Notes under the pieces: model-generated
Told to the model about the DNA's origin: nothing
The model's database searches: none
The model's input: the letters and a program-made list of their open reading frames with translations, nothing else
Translations under genes and position numbers: made by a program
Assembly: GCA_016841005.1 (NCBI GenBank)
Contig: JAEORG010000297.1
Span: 1 to 6,351, forward strand
From: Candidatus Thorarchaeota archaeon
Lineage (GTDB): Archaea; Asgardarchaeota; Thorarchaeia; Thorarchaeales; Thorarchaeaceae
Direction: 5' to 3'
DNA: 6,351 nt
In this document: piece after piece, positions 1-5,840 of the stretch
Position numbering within the stretch: the first letter of the stretch is position 1
Layout: each line of letters starts with the position of its first letter

Positions 1-1
1 A

Positions 2-871
2 AACCGATTGATTAGATTGGGTATTCCTCTCGTAGTGTATGTCATATTTATTTCACCTGTGACAGAATTCATTGTAAGAAATTATGCATACAATCAAGAT
101 TGGACATTCGCGGAAGTCATTATTAATCGTATAAACGAGATAAATATTGGAGTTGATCATCTATGGTTCATTCTTGCTCTGCTAATTTTTTCAGGATTCT
201 ATGTTCTCTATAAAAAGATACGACCAATGTACATACCACATAGCGAGAAACCGTTCCCTAAGAATAGAATGATTCTTGCTAGTATTTTAGTAATTGCAAT
301 AATCACTTTCGCTGTGAGAATAATCAGTCCTGTCGATACAGTGTATATCTTGAATTTCAAATTTGGTCACTTTACTTCCTATGTATTCATGTTCTGGTTT
401 GGTATCTTAGCCTACCAAGGAAAATGGTTCGACAAATTACAGAGCGCTCAGGCTAGACGTTGGATAGGAATAGCAGTTTGTGTAGTGATTGCACTCCCAA
501 TTCTTCTTATACTAATGATTGATTCATCCGCTCCAGACATCACTCCTTTCATGGGGGGGTTAACTCTAGAATCACTGATGTTTTCAATATGGGAGTCTTC
601 TGCACTTCTATCAATTACCATTGGTACCCTCTATGTATTCAAAACTAGGTTGAATAGAAGCAATAGGATATTGATGAATATGGGAGGGAGTGCATACACG
701 GCATACATCATTCATGTTATCATTATCATTGGATTCCAAATTCTACTACTACCCATTGTTATGCCGGCTTTCTTTAAAGCAGTAATTGTAGCAGTGGTTT
801 CTATTCCTTTGATATTTGGTTTGAGTGCAATGATTAGAAAGATACCTGGATTCTCACGGGTTCTAGGTTAA
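2..871 (+). CDS. Acyltransferase-3 family membrane protein, 5'-truncated by window edge
   Basis: C-terminal part of an integral membrane protein resembling acyltransferase 3 (PF01757; OatA/NolL/WecH-like O-acyltransferases), which transfer acyl groups to sugars, cell-wall polymers or lipids at the membrane. The frame is open to the left edge: codons for Asn-Arg precede a TTG at 8, giving NRLIRLGIP, the (R)LxRLGIP segment that lies inside these proteins, so TTG is not the real start. Numbering from that TTG, the second family landmark is VDHLWFI at 49-55 (the usual G-H-L-W-F block), and the last is SAYTAYIIHV near 227-236. About eight hydrophobic helices are visible (roughly 5-16, 52-68, 89-108, 119-137, 153-171, 197-211, 230-251, 257-275). 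The N-terminal helices with the family's catalytic His, perhaps 70-90 residues, are missing from the window. It ends at TAA, convergent with the M23-like gene. The acceptor substrate cannot be deduced. Family assignment is fairly sure; specificity is unknown. Confidence 0.8.
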   Translation, partial: NRLIRLGIPLVVYVIFISPVTEFIVRNYAYNQDWTFAEVIINRINEINIGVDHLWFILALLIFSGFYVLYKKIRPMYIPHSEKPFPKNRMILASILVIAIITFAVRIISPVDTVYILNFKFGHFTSYVFMFWFGILAYQGKWFDKLQSAQARRWIGIAVCVVIALPILLILMIDSSAPDITPFMGGLTLESLMFSIWESSALLSITIGTLYVFKTRLNRSNRILMNMGGSAYTAYIIHVIIIIGFQILLLPIVMPAFFKAVIVAVVSIPLIFGLSAMIRKIPGFSRVLG

Positions 872-1064
872 CTCTGTATCAAGTAGCTGAGCAGGAACCC
901 CTCTCTCTCCTACCAATCATTGTTCTTTAGAACTATAGTCTTCGGAATTAATCGAAGGATATGGTACATACTAAATATTTGGTTTTTATTTAGGAATCTA
1001 ATTTCTATTGTCTACTCCTATCACTATTGATTGCAATGAGATGTTCTTGATGTAAGTTAAGCAT
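872..1064. other. Convergent intergenic spacer
   Basis: This stretch separates the stop codons of the acyltransferase (+) and the M23-like gene (-). I see no coding potential. It contains a weak inverted repeat CTTCG-8 nt-CGAAG at 940-957 and a T-rich tract further on (983-987), compatible with transcription termination for the rightward gene. AT content is higher than in the flanking genes. Confidence 0.5.
976..991 (+). terminator. Candidate T-rich archaeal terminator
   Basis: On the + strand the sequence around a TTTTTATTT run follows the acyltransferase stop by about 110 nt. Archaeal intrinsic termination relies on oligo-T tracts in the non-template strand, often without a hairpin, so this is a reasonable terminator for the acyltransferase transcript. 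Evidence is composition only. Confidence 0.3.
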
Positions 1065-1730
1065 TTATGAATAGCATAATTCCCATGTTGGATGGTAAGT
1101 ATGAACTAATTCCATAATCTCGGTATAGTCTGCCTGGCCAAAGAAAGGTCTTGGACATATTGCTCCATTAGGGTCATTGTATACAGAGAAGTGAATATGA
1201 GCGCTCGCCCCTATTCTAAGAAGGTAGCCAATCTGTTCTTCCTTTCCAACCCAATCTCCTTCTTCAATATCAAGCATGGAAAGCTGACGATCTTTGTCAA
1301 CCGAACTATTCGTGAATGGTTCGAATACGTAGCCGATGATGATTGATTCATTGAATCGGATACGAATATGAATCATGTACTGATTATACGTATTGGCTGG
1401 ATCATGTGTTACACTGATTTCCTCCACAAGTCCTGGAGCAGCGGCAATAACACTTGAATCATTGATGAGGAAGTAGTCGATGCCATTGTGAATAGCACCC
1501 CAAGGACAATTGATGCTCTCACTATATCCTCCACGGAAATCGTGATTATCCGATCTATTAGAATAAATCACTCCCATATCATTCAGCGCCGTGGAGTCAT
1601 ACCTGCCGCCATTATCAAAGGTGTCAAATGGATTGGTAAATCCATCACCATTTGAATTCTGGAAATAAAGTAGTAGAGTTCCACATATTATTCCTATTAA
1701 TAGAATAGCGACAACATAGGATCTTTTCAT
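1065..1730 (-). CDS. Membrane-anchored M23/LytM-like metallopeptidase-domain protein
   Basis: A 221-residue protein with a short basic N-terminus (MKRS) and a hydrophobic helix at about 5-23, acting as signal anchor or uncleaved signal peptide, so the rest should face outside. The downstream domain fits the M23 (LytM/lysostaphin) fold. H81-x3-D85 in AIHNGIDY is the first Zn-binding motif. A segment resembling 'I/V-x-A-A-x-x-G-x-V' at 94-102 follows, then EGDWVG at 157-162 (the Gx-V-GQ-like turn), and H178-I-H180-F is the HxH motif. In LytM numbering, ligands H210, D214 and H293 and catalytic H291 have counterparts here; the second catalytic His (H260, in the YxHL motif) aligns with F136 of GYVFEPF. 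Cysteines 75, 192 and 219 could form a disulfide outside the cell. The start is uncertain: ATG at 1730 has no Shine-Dalgarno but suits a leaderless transcript; GTG at 1781 adds 17 residues and has GAAGGAA 11 nt upstream. Fold call is good; enzymatic activity and substrate are unproven, since most archaea have no murein. Confidence 0.75.
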   Translation of the reverse strand: MKRSYVVAILLIGIICGTLLLYFQNSNGDGFTNPFDTFDNGGRYDSTALNDMGVIYSNRSDNHDFRGGYSESINCPWGAIHNGIDYFLINDSSVIAAAPGLVEEISVTHDPANTYNQYMIHIRIRFNESIIIGYVFEPFTNSSVDKDRQLSMLDIEEGDWVGKEEQIGYLLRIGASAHIHFSVYNDPNGAICPRPFFGQADYTEIMELVHTYHPTWELCYS

Positions 1731-1750
1731 GTGATGTGTGTCTTTGTTCA

Positions 1751-1760
1751 AACTAAAAAG
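1751..1760 (-). promoter_or_regulatory. Candidate TATA element for the M23-like gene
   Basis: Read on the minus strand, CTTTTTAGTT preceded by a purine-rich stretch (GCAGAGAG, BRE-like) is centred about 26 nt upstream of the ATG at 1730. That is the distance expected from an archaeal TATA box to the transcription start, so it would give a leaderless mRNA beginning at that ATG. If so, the 17-residue GTG extension would not be transcribed. The match to the TATA consensus is only fair. Confidence 0.3.
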
Positions 1761-1975
1761 CTCTCTGCTTCTCCTTGTCACAGAAATTATTGTTCCTTCA
1801 GATTAGCAATAATAGAGTCATTTTGATTCAATGAAAGAGTAGGTTATTGTGTTGAGTAATATGGATCATAGATAGTCCGCAATAACTGATACTCTCAGAA
1901 CCACACCGTTCCTATTTCTTTATTCTGTTGGTTATGAACACGTCAATAGACGATTTTACTTTCTTTTTGTAAGAT

Positions 1976-1986
1976 AGAAATATAAG
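1976..1986 (+). promoter_or_regulatory. Candidate BRE/TATA promoter of the prenol kinase-IPK operon
   Basis: AGAAATATAAG matches an archaeal TATA box with adjacent purines as BRE. Its centre is about 55 nt before the ATG at 2036, so transcription would begin near 2005-2010 and leave a leader of roughly 25-30 nt holding the ribosome binding site. No TATA-like element of similar quality was noticed between the two operon genes, in keeping with co-transcription. Confidence 0.45.
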
Positions 1987-2023
1987 CCGGATTACAATTT
2001 TTAGCGAATAATTTCTTTTACGT

Positions 2024-2029
2024 GAGGAG
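2024..2029 (+). promoter_or_regulatory. Ribosome binding site of the prenol kinase gene
   Basis: GAGGAG, followed by 6 nt and then ATG at 2036. It is the same core used before IPK, and it fixes the start of the kinase reading frame. Confidence 0.7.
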
Positions 2030-2035
2030 AAACGA

Positions 2036-2845
2036 ATGGTCTTTAACCTATTTGACTTAGTTGGACTACCAGGTCTGTATTGGATCTGGGATATTATTGC
2101 TTTCTTCATCTCTTTGATCGTTATCCTGATGCTAGTACAGATAAACGCAAAAATTGAGCAGAGTGGAAAACTTTCAACAGATGTGACTAGGAAGGTAATT
2201 CATATCTTTGCAGCTCCATTGTGGGTGCTGACATGGATGCTGTTTTCCGGAGAATGGACTAGTAGATACTTGGCACTAATCGTCCCTCTATTCTTTGTCC
2301 TTCAGTTTGTAATGATTGGTACTGGCAAGGTGGAGAACAAGGACTTCGTAGATTCTATGTCACGAAGTGGAGATCCGAAAGAACTCCTAGGTGGAACACT
2401 CTATTACGCATTGCTCATGGTATTCTTCTGTATCTCCAGCTTTTACTATGGAAATGGCACAACCAGTCCTTTGGCACTCATAGTATTTGGATGCCTTGCA
2501 GGTGGAGATGGTCTAGCAGATGTAATTGGTAGAAAGTTTGGTGGCGAGAAGAAATTTGGTATCGGTGGATCTGAGAGAACCATCGCAGGTTCAATTGGAA
2601 TGTTCATTGGTTCGTTCCTATTCAGCTTCGTACTAATGTTCTTCTTCTCGTTTGAGATTAATGCATGGAATCCAATTGCCTTACTAGTACCATTACTGGT
2701 GATTAGTCTCATTGCTACAATTGTTGAAGCACTTTCACCAAAAGGTCTCGACAATTGGACTGTACCTATCGTGGTATCAATATTCTTGATTTTTATTGTG
2801 TACCTCTTCCCGGTATGGACATTTGCAAATCAGACTCTCTGGTAA
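2036..2845 (+). CDS. Phytol/farnesol/dolichol kinase family membrane protein (VTE5/FOLK-like)
   Basis: A 269-residue polytopic membrane protein of the dolichol kinase/CTP-transferase superfamily, whose members phosphorylate free prenols at the membrane, often with CTP. Visible motifs are R52-K-V-I-H56 (RKxxH), then S109-R-S-G-D-P-K-E-L-L-G-G-T-L-Y-Y at 109-124, close to the SRxGDxxELLxGPLYY block of plant phytol kinase VTE5 and farnesol kinase FOLK. These are followed by GGDGLADVIGRKFG at 156-169 (nucleotide/Mg site), GSERTIAGSIGMF at 178-190 (the KSxxGS block) and E231-A-L-S-P-K-G-L-D-N-W-T-V-P244 (the E-x3-P-x-D-N-x-T-x-P block). About seven hydrophobic segments surround them (about 19-36, 58-70, 78-94, 123-138, 146-156, 186-205, 214-230, 245-260). 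Length is normal for the bacterial/archaeal form. ATG at 2036 follows GAGGAG. It is 18 nt upstream of IPK, so almost certainly one operon. The substrate may be geranylgeraniol, a polyprenol or phytol. A CDP-alcohol-forming cytidylyltransferase is the less likely alternative because of the SRxGD...LYY block. Confidence 0.82.
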   Translation: MVFNLFDLVGLPGLYWIWDIIAFFISLIVILMLVQINAKIEQSGKLSTDVTRKVIHIFAAPLWVLTWMLFSGEWTSRYLALIVPLFFVLQFVMIGTGKVENKDFVDSMSRSGDPKELLGGTLYYALLMVFFCISSFYYGNGTTSPLALIVFGCLAGGDGLADVIGRKFGGEKKFGIGGSERTIAGSIGMFIGSFLFSFVLMFFFSFEINAWNPIALLVPLLVISLIATIVEALSPKGLDNWTVPIVVSIFLIFIVYLFPVWTFANQTLW

Positions 2846-2850
2846 TTTCA

Positions 2851-2856
2851 GAGGAG
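2851..2856 (+). promoter_or_regulatory. Ribosome binding site of the IPK gene
   Basis: GAGGAG with a 7-nt spacer before ATG at 2864, lying wholly in the 18-nt gap after the kinase stop codon. It shows that IPK is translated independently within the shared mRNA and supports the chosen start. Confidence 0.75.
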
Positions 2857-2863
2857 CGTAACA

Positions 2864-3682
2864 ATGACAAAAGAACTGACGGTACTCAAACTTGGCGGCG
2901 CTTTAATTAGTGACAAGTCTAAACCATATACTTTCAGAGGAGATGTTCTAAACACCGCTGCTCGTGAGATTAGAGAGTGCATGGATGAAGGTTTAATCGA
3001 ATCTTTGGTACTTGTCCAAGGCGTAGGTTCGTTTGGGCATCCGCCAGTTCTAAAATACAAACTTCACAAAGGATTTCAAAACCCTGAACAAATAATGCAG
3101 CTGTCGTTAACACAAGCAAAAGTGTCCGAACTGCGAACATTAGTTGTGCAAGGGATGACTGATGCGGGGATTCCTGTTTGTCTAATGTATCCATCTTCAA
3201 TGATGGTTGCAGAGAAAGCTCGAATCCTCAGATATTTTCTTGAACCTCTAAAGGGATTCTTAGACATTGGAATGGTCCCACTGATAGGAGGCGACATTCT
3301 CATAGACACTGACATGGGCTTTTCTGTATGCAGTGGTGATCCGATGCTAACTCTTATTGCTCGTGAGTTTGGAGCGAAGAGAATTATCTATGCTTCTGAT
3401 GTATCCGGGATATATGACAGTGATCCAAAAGTGAATCCTGATGCTCAATTGTTTGATAGTATTAATCTGAGTAATTTGGACGAAGCCATAGAGAAGATGG
3501 GGAAAGCTGGTGCAGAAGATGCCAGCGGTGCAATGCAAGGCAAGGTAGCATCCATCGAACCAGTCACAGACCTAATCAAGAACGGACTTGAAGTATCCAT
3601 AATCTCAATGATGAGATATGGTGCACTGAAAGCATTGCTCAATGGTGATACCTCAAACTCAACACAGATTGTTGTAGGGTGA
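2864..3682 (+). CDS. ipk: Isopentenyl phosphate kinase
   Basis: A soluble amino-acid-kinase-fold enzyme of 272 residues that phosphorylates isopentenyl phosphate with ATP to isopentenyl diphosphate, the last step to IPP in the archaeal mevalonate pathway. Motifs in order: LKLGGALISDK at 8-18 (Lys9 and the Gly-rich phosphate loop), QGVGSFGHP at 52-60 with H59, the counterpart of the substrate-binding, catalytic His of characterised IPKs (His60 in Methanocaldococcus), PLIGGDILID at 139-148, SGDPMLTLIA at 157-166, YASDVSGIYDSDPK at 176-189 (nucleotide-binding and D-V-x-G-(L/I)-Y block), and DASGAMQGKV at 219-228 (the DxTGGMxxK motif, with the second Gly replaced by Ala). Length fits the family (about 245-270). 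The His and SFGH motif separate it from glutamate 5-kinase, UMP kinase and fosfomycin kinases. It is second in the operon with the prenol kinase and ends 14 nt from the convergent prenyl synthase. Confidence 0.93.
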   Translation: MTKELTVLKLGGALISDKSKPYTFRGDVLNTAAREIRECMDEGLIESLVLVQGVGSFGHPPVLKYKLHKGFQNPEQIMQLSLTQAKVSELRTLVVQGMTDAGIPVCLMYPSSMMVAEKARILRYFLEPLKGFLDIGMVPLIGGDILIDTDMGFSVCSGDPMLTLIAREFGAKRIIYASDVSGIYDSDPKVNPDAQLFDSINLSNLDEAIEKMGKAGAEDASGAMQGKVASIEPVTDLIKNGLEVSIISMMRYGALKALLNGDTSNSTQIVVG

Positions 3683-3696
3683 AAACGAATTTTGTA

Positions 3697-4776
3697 TTAG
3701 TAATCGCGTTGTATGAGGAAATCTGACAAACCAATGAGAAATTCCTTGTACTTGGGGATTAATGGAGGATCAGCTCTATCCAAAGACATCTGCCCAGTTG
3801 TTAGGAGTTCTGACATTTTTTTCTGTGTTGACTCTAGTGCACCAGTTTCCTTGAAGATATCTCTCACACGGTCCACCTCATCATCAGTCATTCCTTCTTT
3901 TCCAAGAAGTTCATCAAGTTCTTTCTTTTGACTTGCGTTTCCTAACCTATAGGATTCGAAAACGAGCAATGTTTTCTTCCCCTCTCGAATGTCTCCCGAT
4001 GAAGATTTCCCAACTTTATCTTCATCTCCGAAAGAACCAAGAATATCATCCTGAACTTGAAATGCTTTTCCTACATTGATGCCAAATTCCTCAAGAGCCA
4101 TTATTTGGGATTCTGAGGCCTTGGCTACAGTTGCACCCATCATAAGAGAACGGTCAAAGAGTACAGCAGTCTTCATTCTAACCATTCGAAGATACGTTTC
4201 TGTATTTGCTGTTTCATCATCGATCATATGCATTTCAAGAAGGACGCCATCAACTAGGTTTTGGAAAGAGAACTCATAGTAGTGATGCAATTTCGCAGCC
4301 ACCTCTGGTTCTAATTCTGCTGCTGTGATTGCAGCAGCTCCGAGATTAATCAGAGAGTCTCCTCCTAGGATTGCCATAGTCATACCGTAGTCGTCGGAAG
4401 CGGCTTTGTTTCCTGATTTATCGAAGTATAGGTCTCTGTAGGTCGCATGGAAGGTTTTTCCACTTCTTCGAGTTTCATCGTGATCGATTAAATCGTCGTG
4501 TAAAAGTGATCCATTGTGTAGAATTTCTACTGAACAAGCTGCAGTGAACAGATTATCTGGAACCTCGTCACCTTTGATAGACTTGTATCCTAATATTATC
4601 AGGACTGGACGCAGCCTTTTCCCTCCTCGCATTATGTATTCCTTTACATTTTCGTAGTACTTCTTATGCCAAGCGCTGTAAACACTGACTTCCTTGATTT
4701 TTGTGTCAAAGAACTCATTTAGTGTCATAATGACTCTTTTCACATCGTCCTTCAGAGAATCCAGATAATTCGTCAA
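3697..4776 (-). CDS. Trans-polyprenyl diphosphate synthase (GGPP synthase-like)
   Basis: A 359-residue all-alpha isoprenyl diphosphate synthase that condenses IPP with allylic diphosphates. Motifs: GGKRLRP at 51-57 (IPP binding), first Asp-rich motif H93-D94-D95-L-I-D98 followed by R103-R104-S-G-K, a polar insertion at about 114-130 before AILGGDSL (136-142), QNLVDG at 172-177, K202-T203, second Asp-rich region F239-Q-V-Q-D243-D244-I-L-G, then GKSSSGDIREGKKTLL at 256-271 with the conserved K, D and K. In the second motif the last Asp is Gly247. Five residues before the first Asp is Gly89, where archaeal GGPP synthases usually carry Phe/Tyr, so chain length may exceed C20 or be set elsewhere. 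The length is slightly above the usual 320-340. The start is TTG at 4776, backed by a strong ribosome binding site, with no competing ATG nearby. It is convergent with IPK. It most likely supplies GGPP or longer chains; family assignment is certain, product length is not. Confidence 0.92.
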   Translation of the reverse strand: MTNYLDSLKDDVKRVIMTLNEFFDTKIKEVSVYSAWHKKYYENVKEYIMRGGKRLRPVLIILGYKSIKGDEVPDNLFTAACSVEILHNGSLLHDDLIDHDETRRSGKTFHATYRDLYFDKSGNKAASDDYGMTMAILGGDSLINLGAAAITAAELEPEVAAKLHHYYEFSFQNLVDGVLLEMHMIDDETANTETYLRMVRMKTAVLFDRSLMMGATVAKASESQIMALEEFGINVGKAFQVQDDILGSFGDEDKVGKSSSGDIREGKKTLLVFESYRLGNASQKKELDELLGKEGMTDDEVDRVRDIFKETGALESTQKKMSELLTTGQMSLDRADPPLIPKYKEFLIGLSDFLIQRDY

Positions 4777-4781
4777 TGTAT

Positions 4782-4790
4782 CTCCTCCTT
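4782..4790 (-). promoter_or_regulatory. Strong Shine-Dalgarno deciding a TTG start
   Basis: On the minus strand AAGGAGGAG lies 5 nt before TTG at 4776. It is the longest anti-SD match in the window and pairs with the weakest type of start codon. No in-frame ATG lies near it, so it fixes the N-terminus of the prenyl synthase. Confidence 0.75.
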
Positions 4791-4910
4791 TTGCTATAGG
4801 TGATTAAGCATCTTAAGAGACTTTCTTAATTTCTTGAGATTCTGCGTAGTCGTCTTGTTGTATTTACATGTTTAGCAAACCGGTAAAGATTCGATATAGA
4901 ATGTATTAGA

Positions 4911-4958
4911 GGCTCTTTCACTTTCTCGCCAAGCGGTAAGTGTGTTGTTGCAAGAGAC
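4911..4958. repeat. Compound inverted repeat / potential stem-loop
   Basis: Nested pairing is possible: CGC (4927-4929) with GCG (4933-4935) across a 3-nt loop, CACTT (4919-4923) with AAGTG (4938-4942), and CTCTT (4913-4917) with AAGAG (4952-4956). A 9-nt bulge lies on the right arm. About 13 base pairs form on either strand, so it may be a regulator operator or a structured RNA. Pairing is read directly; function is unknown. Confidence 0.35.
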
Positions 4959-5184
4959 CCTTGGAAAAACCAATTTGTAATCTTGGACGCGAGCAAGGGT
5001 ACATTTGAAACAGATGAACACAAACAGGTAGTTGGTCTAAAGAAATGAATAAAGATGTTCAATCGAAGAAGGTATCTCAATTCATTTTTGGTCCATTGGC
5101 TGAACATGTTATAGACTGAATAACGATAGCATGCGTCAAAATTTCTTTTTGCATGAGAATTTCGTTGTAAACACAGATTTTTGA

Positions 5185-5204
5185 GGACACGAAGTGTTGT
5201 GTCC
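5185..5204. repeat. Perfect inverted repeat before the anchored-protein gene
   Basis: GGACAC (5185-5190) and GTGTCC (5199-5204) flank 8 nt. The loop contains an overlapping ACAC-GAA-GTGT pairing alternative (5187-5197), so two mutually exclusive hairpins can be drawn. It lies just 5' of the ribosome binding site (5210-5215), where it could be an operator or influence translation. Confidence 0.4.
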
Positions 5205-5209
5205 AAAAG

Positions 5210-5215
5210 AAGGAA
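5210..5215 (+). promoter_or_regulatory. Ribosome binding site of the anchored-protein gene
   Basis: AAGGAA with 8 nt to ATG at 5224. It favours that ATG over the in-frame GTG at 5194, which sits inside the inverted repeat and would add ten residues unlike a membrane-targeting N-terminus. Confidence 0.55.
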
Positions 5216-5223
5216 TCCAAAAA

Positions 5224-5772
5224 ATGGCAAAAGCAGGCATTGCGTTAGCAATCATAGGCATCATAATAGGAGCAAGTGGATTCTGGTTTGGATACTCAGC
5301 ATGGTCAAACCAGGCTGACATCCAAGCAAGGCTTGCAGGTGCAGAGGAACAGTTGAACTCTCAAAGTCCTCAACGACTTTGGTATTCTCAATCTGAAGAT
5401 ATTTTCACTCCTTCAGAATTGGTTTACGAGGCAGTACCAAACATGAACATTTCCATAGATCTTGATGCTCCGGTTTCCCTTCATCTCACATTCACATCCG
5501 CTGCGAGAATTCTACCCGATCCAGCTTCATTTAGTGATATATTGTTCTATTTCGTAGTAGATGGTGTTCGCCTTACGAGTCCATTCACGCGCGTGGGGTC
5601 CTATGAAGGGCAGGCTACTTACGAATATCATTCTGTAACAATGACACACGTCATTAACGAAGCCTCTCCTGGTCACCACGACTTTGCAATTGTTGTGATA
5701 TCTGAATATGCAGGAAATTTCATTCGTGAGAGTACATTTACAATAGTCAGCTTTGCAATTAATTACATATAA
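5224..5772 (+). CDS. Single-pass anchored extracytoplasmic protein, function unknown
   Basis: I do not recognise a named family. The 182-residue product begins MAKAGIALAIIGIIIG, a Gly/Ile-rich hydrophobic helix at about 4-24 that should anchor it with the rest outside. A short amphipathic, possibly coiled-coil segment follows (about 27-46, with Ala/Leu/Glu/Gln). From about 50 to the end, alternating hydrophobic residues predict a beta-sandwich-like domain (for example NISIDLDAPVSLHLTFTSAA and DFAIVVISEYAG). There are no cysteines, no catalytic motif and no lipobox. Anchored proteins with this 'AxAGIxxxIIGxxIG' start followed by a beta domain are common in Asgard archaea, which is the basis for my taxonomic guess. 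ATG at 5224 is chosen over GTG at 5194 on the ribosome binding site and the N-terminus. It ends 91 nt before the convergent TetR-like gene's stop. It may be a surface or adhesion-type protein, but that is inference. Confidence 0.75.
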   Translation: MAKAGIALAIIGIIIGASGFWFGYSAWSNQADIQARLAGAEEQLNSQSPQRLWYSQSEDIFTPSELVYEAVPNMNISIDLDAPVSLHLTFTSAARILPDPASFSDILFYFVVDGVRLTSPFTRVGSYEGQATYEYHSVTMTHVINEASPGHHDFAIVVISEYAGNFIRESTFTIVSFAINYI

Positions 5773-5840
5773 TATTCATCCCATCTCACACAAATTCTAT
5801 GGAACCTAAGGAGTCAGTGGAATTAATCTTGGATTTGATC

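Larger units (their letters stand above)
1782..2035. other. Divergent intergenic region
   Basis: This AT-rich stretch lies between the M23-like gene (-) and the prenol kinase operon (+) and must hold promoters for both. It contains a small perfect hairpin CGTC-AATA-GACG at 1941-1952 followed by a pyrimidine/T-rich tract on + (1953-1969), then the TATA-like element of the operon. The only open frame, a minus-strand Lys/Arg-rich 65-codon reading that runs into the kinase gene, looks random. I see no RNA gene. Confidence 0.5.
4791..5208. other. Long divergent intergenic region without a convincing gene
   Basis: About 420 nt separate the prenyl synthase (-) from the anchored protein gene (+). 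The one long open frame here (minus strand, 4826-5251) has random-looking composition rich in Leu, Phe, Arg and Cys. It lacks any recognisable domain and overlaps the start of the rightward gene, so I regard it as chance. The region does carry a compound inverted repeat near 4911-4958 and a second one at 5185-5204, listed separately. No tRNA-like T-loop or cloverleaf could be built. TATA candidates for either direction are weak. Confidence 0.5.

Noticed and set aside
940..957. CTTCG/CGAAG inverted repeat as a rho-independent terminator
   Set aside because: Only five base pairs with an 8-nt loop, and the T-run is about 25 nt further on, so it does not form a bacterial-type terminator.
1941..1969. 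CGTC-AATA-GACG hairpin with T-rich tail as an intrinsic terminator
   Set aside because: Four-pair stem is too weak and the position, upstream of a promoter between divergent genes, makes no sense for termination.
1912..2109. 65-codon minus-strand frame running through the operon promoter
   Set aside because: Overlaps the TATA, ribosome binding site and N-terminus of the prenol kinase; Lys/Arg/Ile-rich composition of translated AT-rich spacer.
2446..2754. 102-codon minus-strand frame inside the prenol kinase gene
   Set aside because: Antisense shadow; the plus-strand frame carries all the family motifs.
4861..4910. Possible tRNA T-loop (GATTCGATA)
   Set aside because: No matching acceptor stem, D-arm or anticodon arm could be drawn around it.
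5194..5223. GTG start ten codons upstream for the anchored protein
   Set aside because: Lies inside an inverted repeat without a Shine-Dalgarno, and places polar residues before a normal signal-anchor start; ATG at 5224 has AAGGAA at the right distance.
4826..5251. 141-codon minus-strand open frame in the long intergenic region
   Set aside because: Random-looking composition, no domain, no ribosome binding site noticed, and it overlaps the well-supported start of the gene at 5224.
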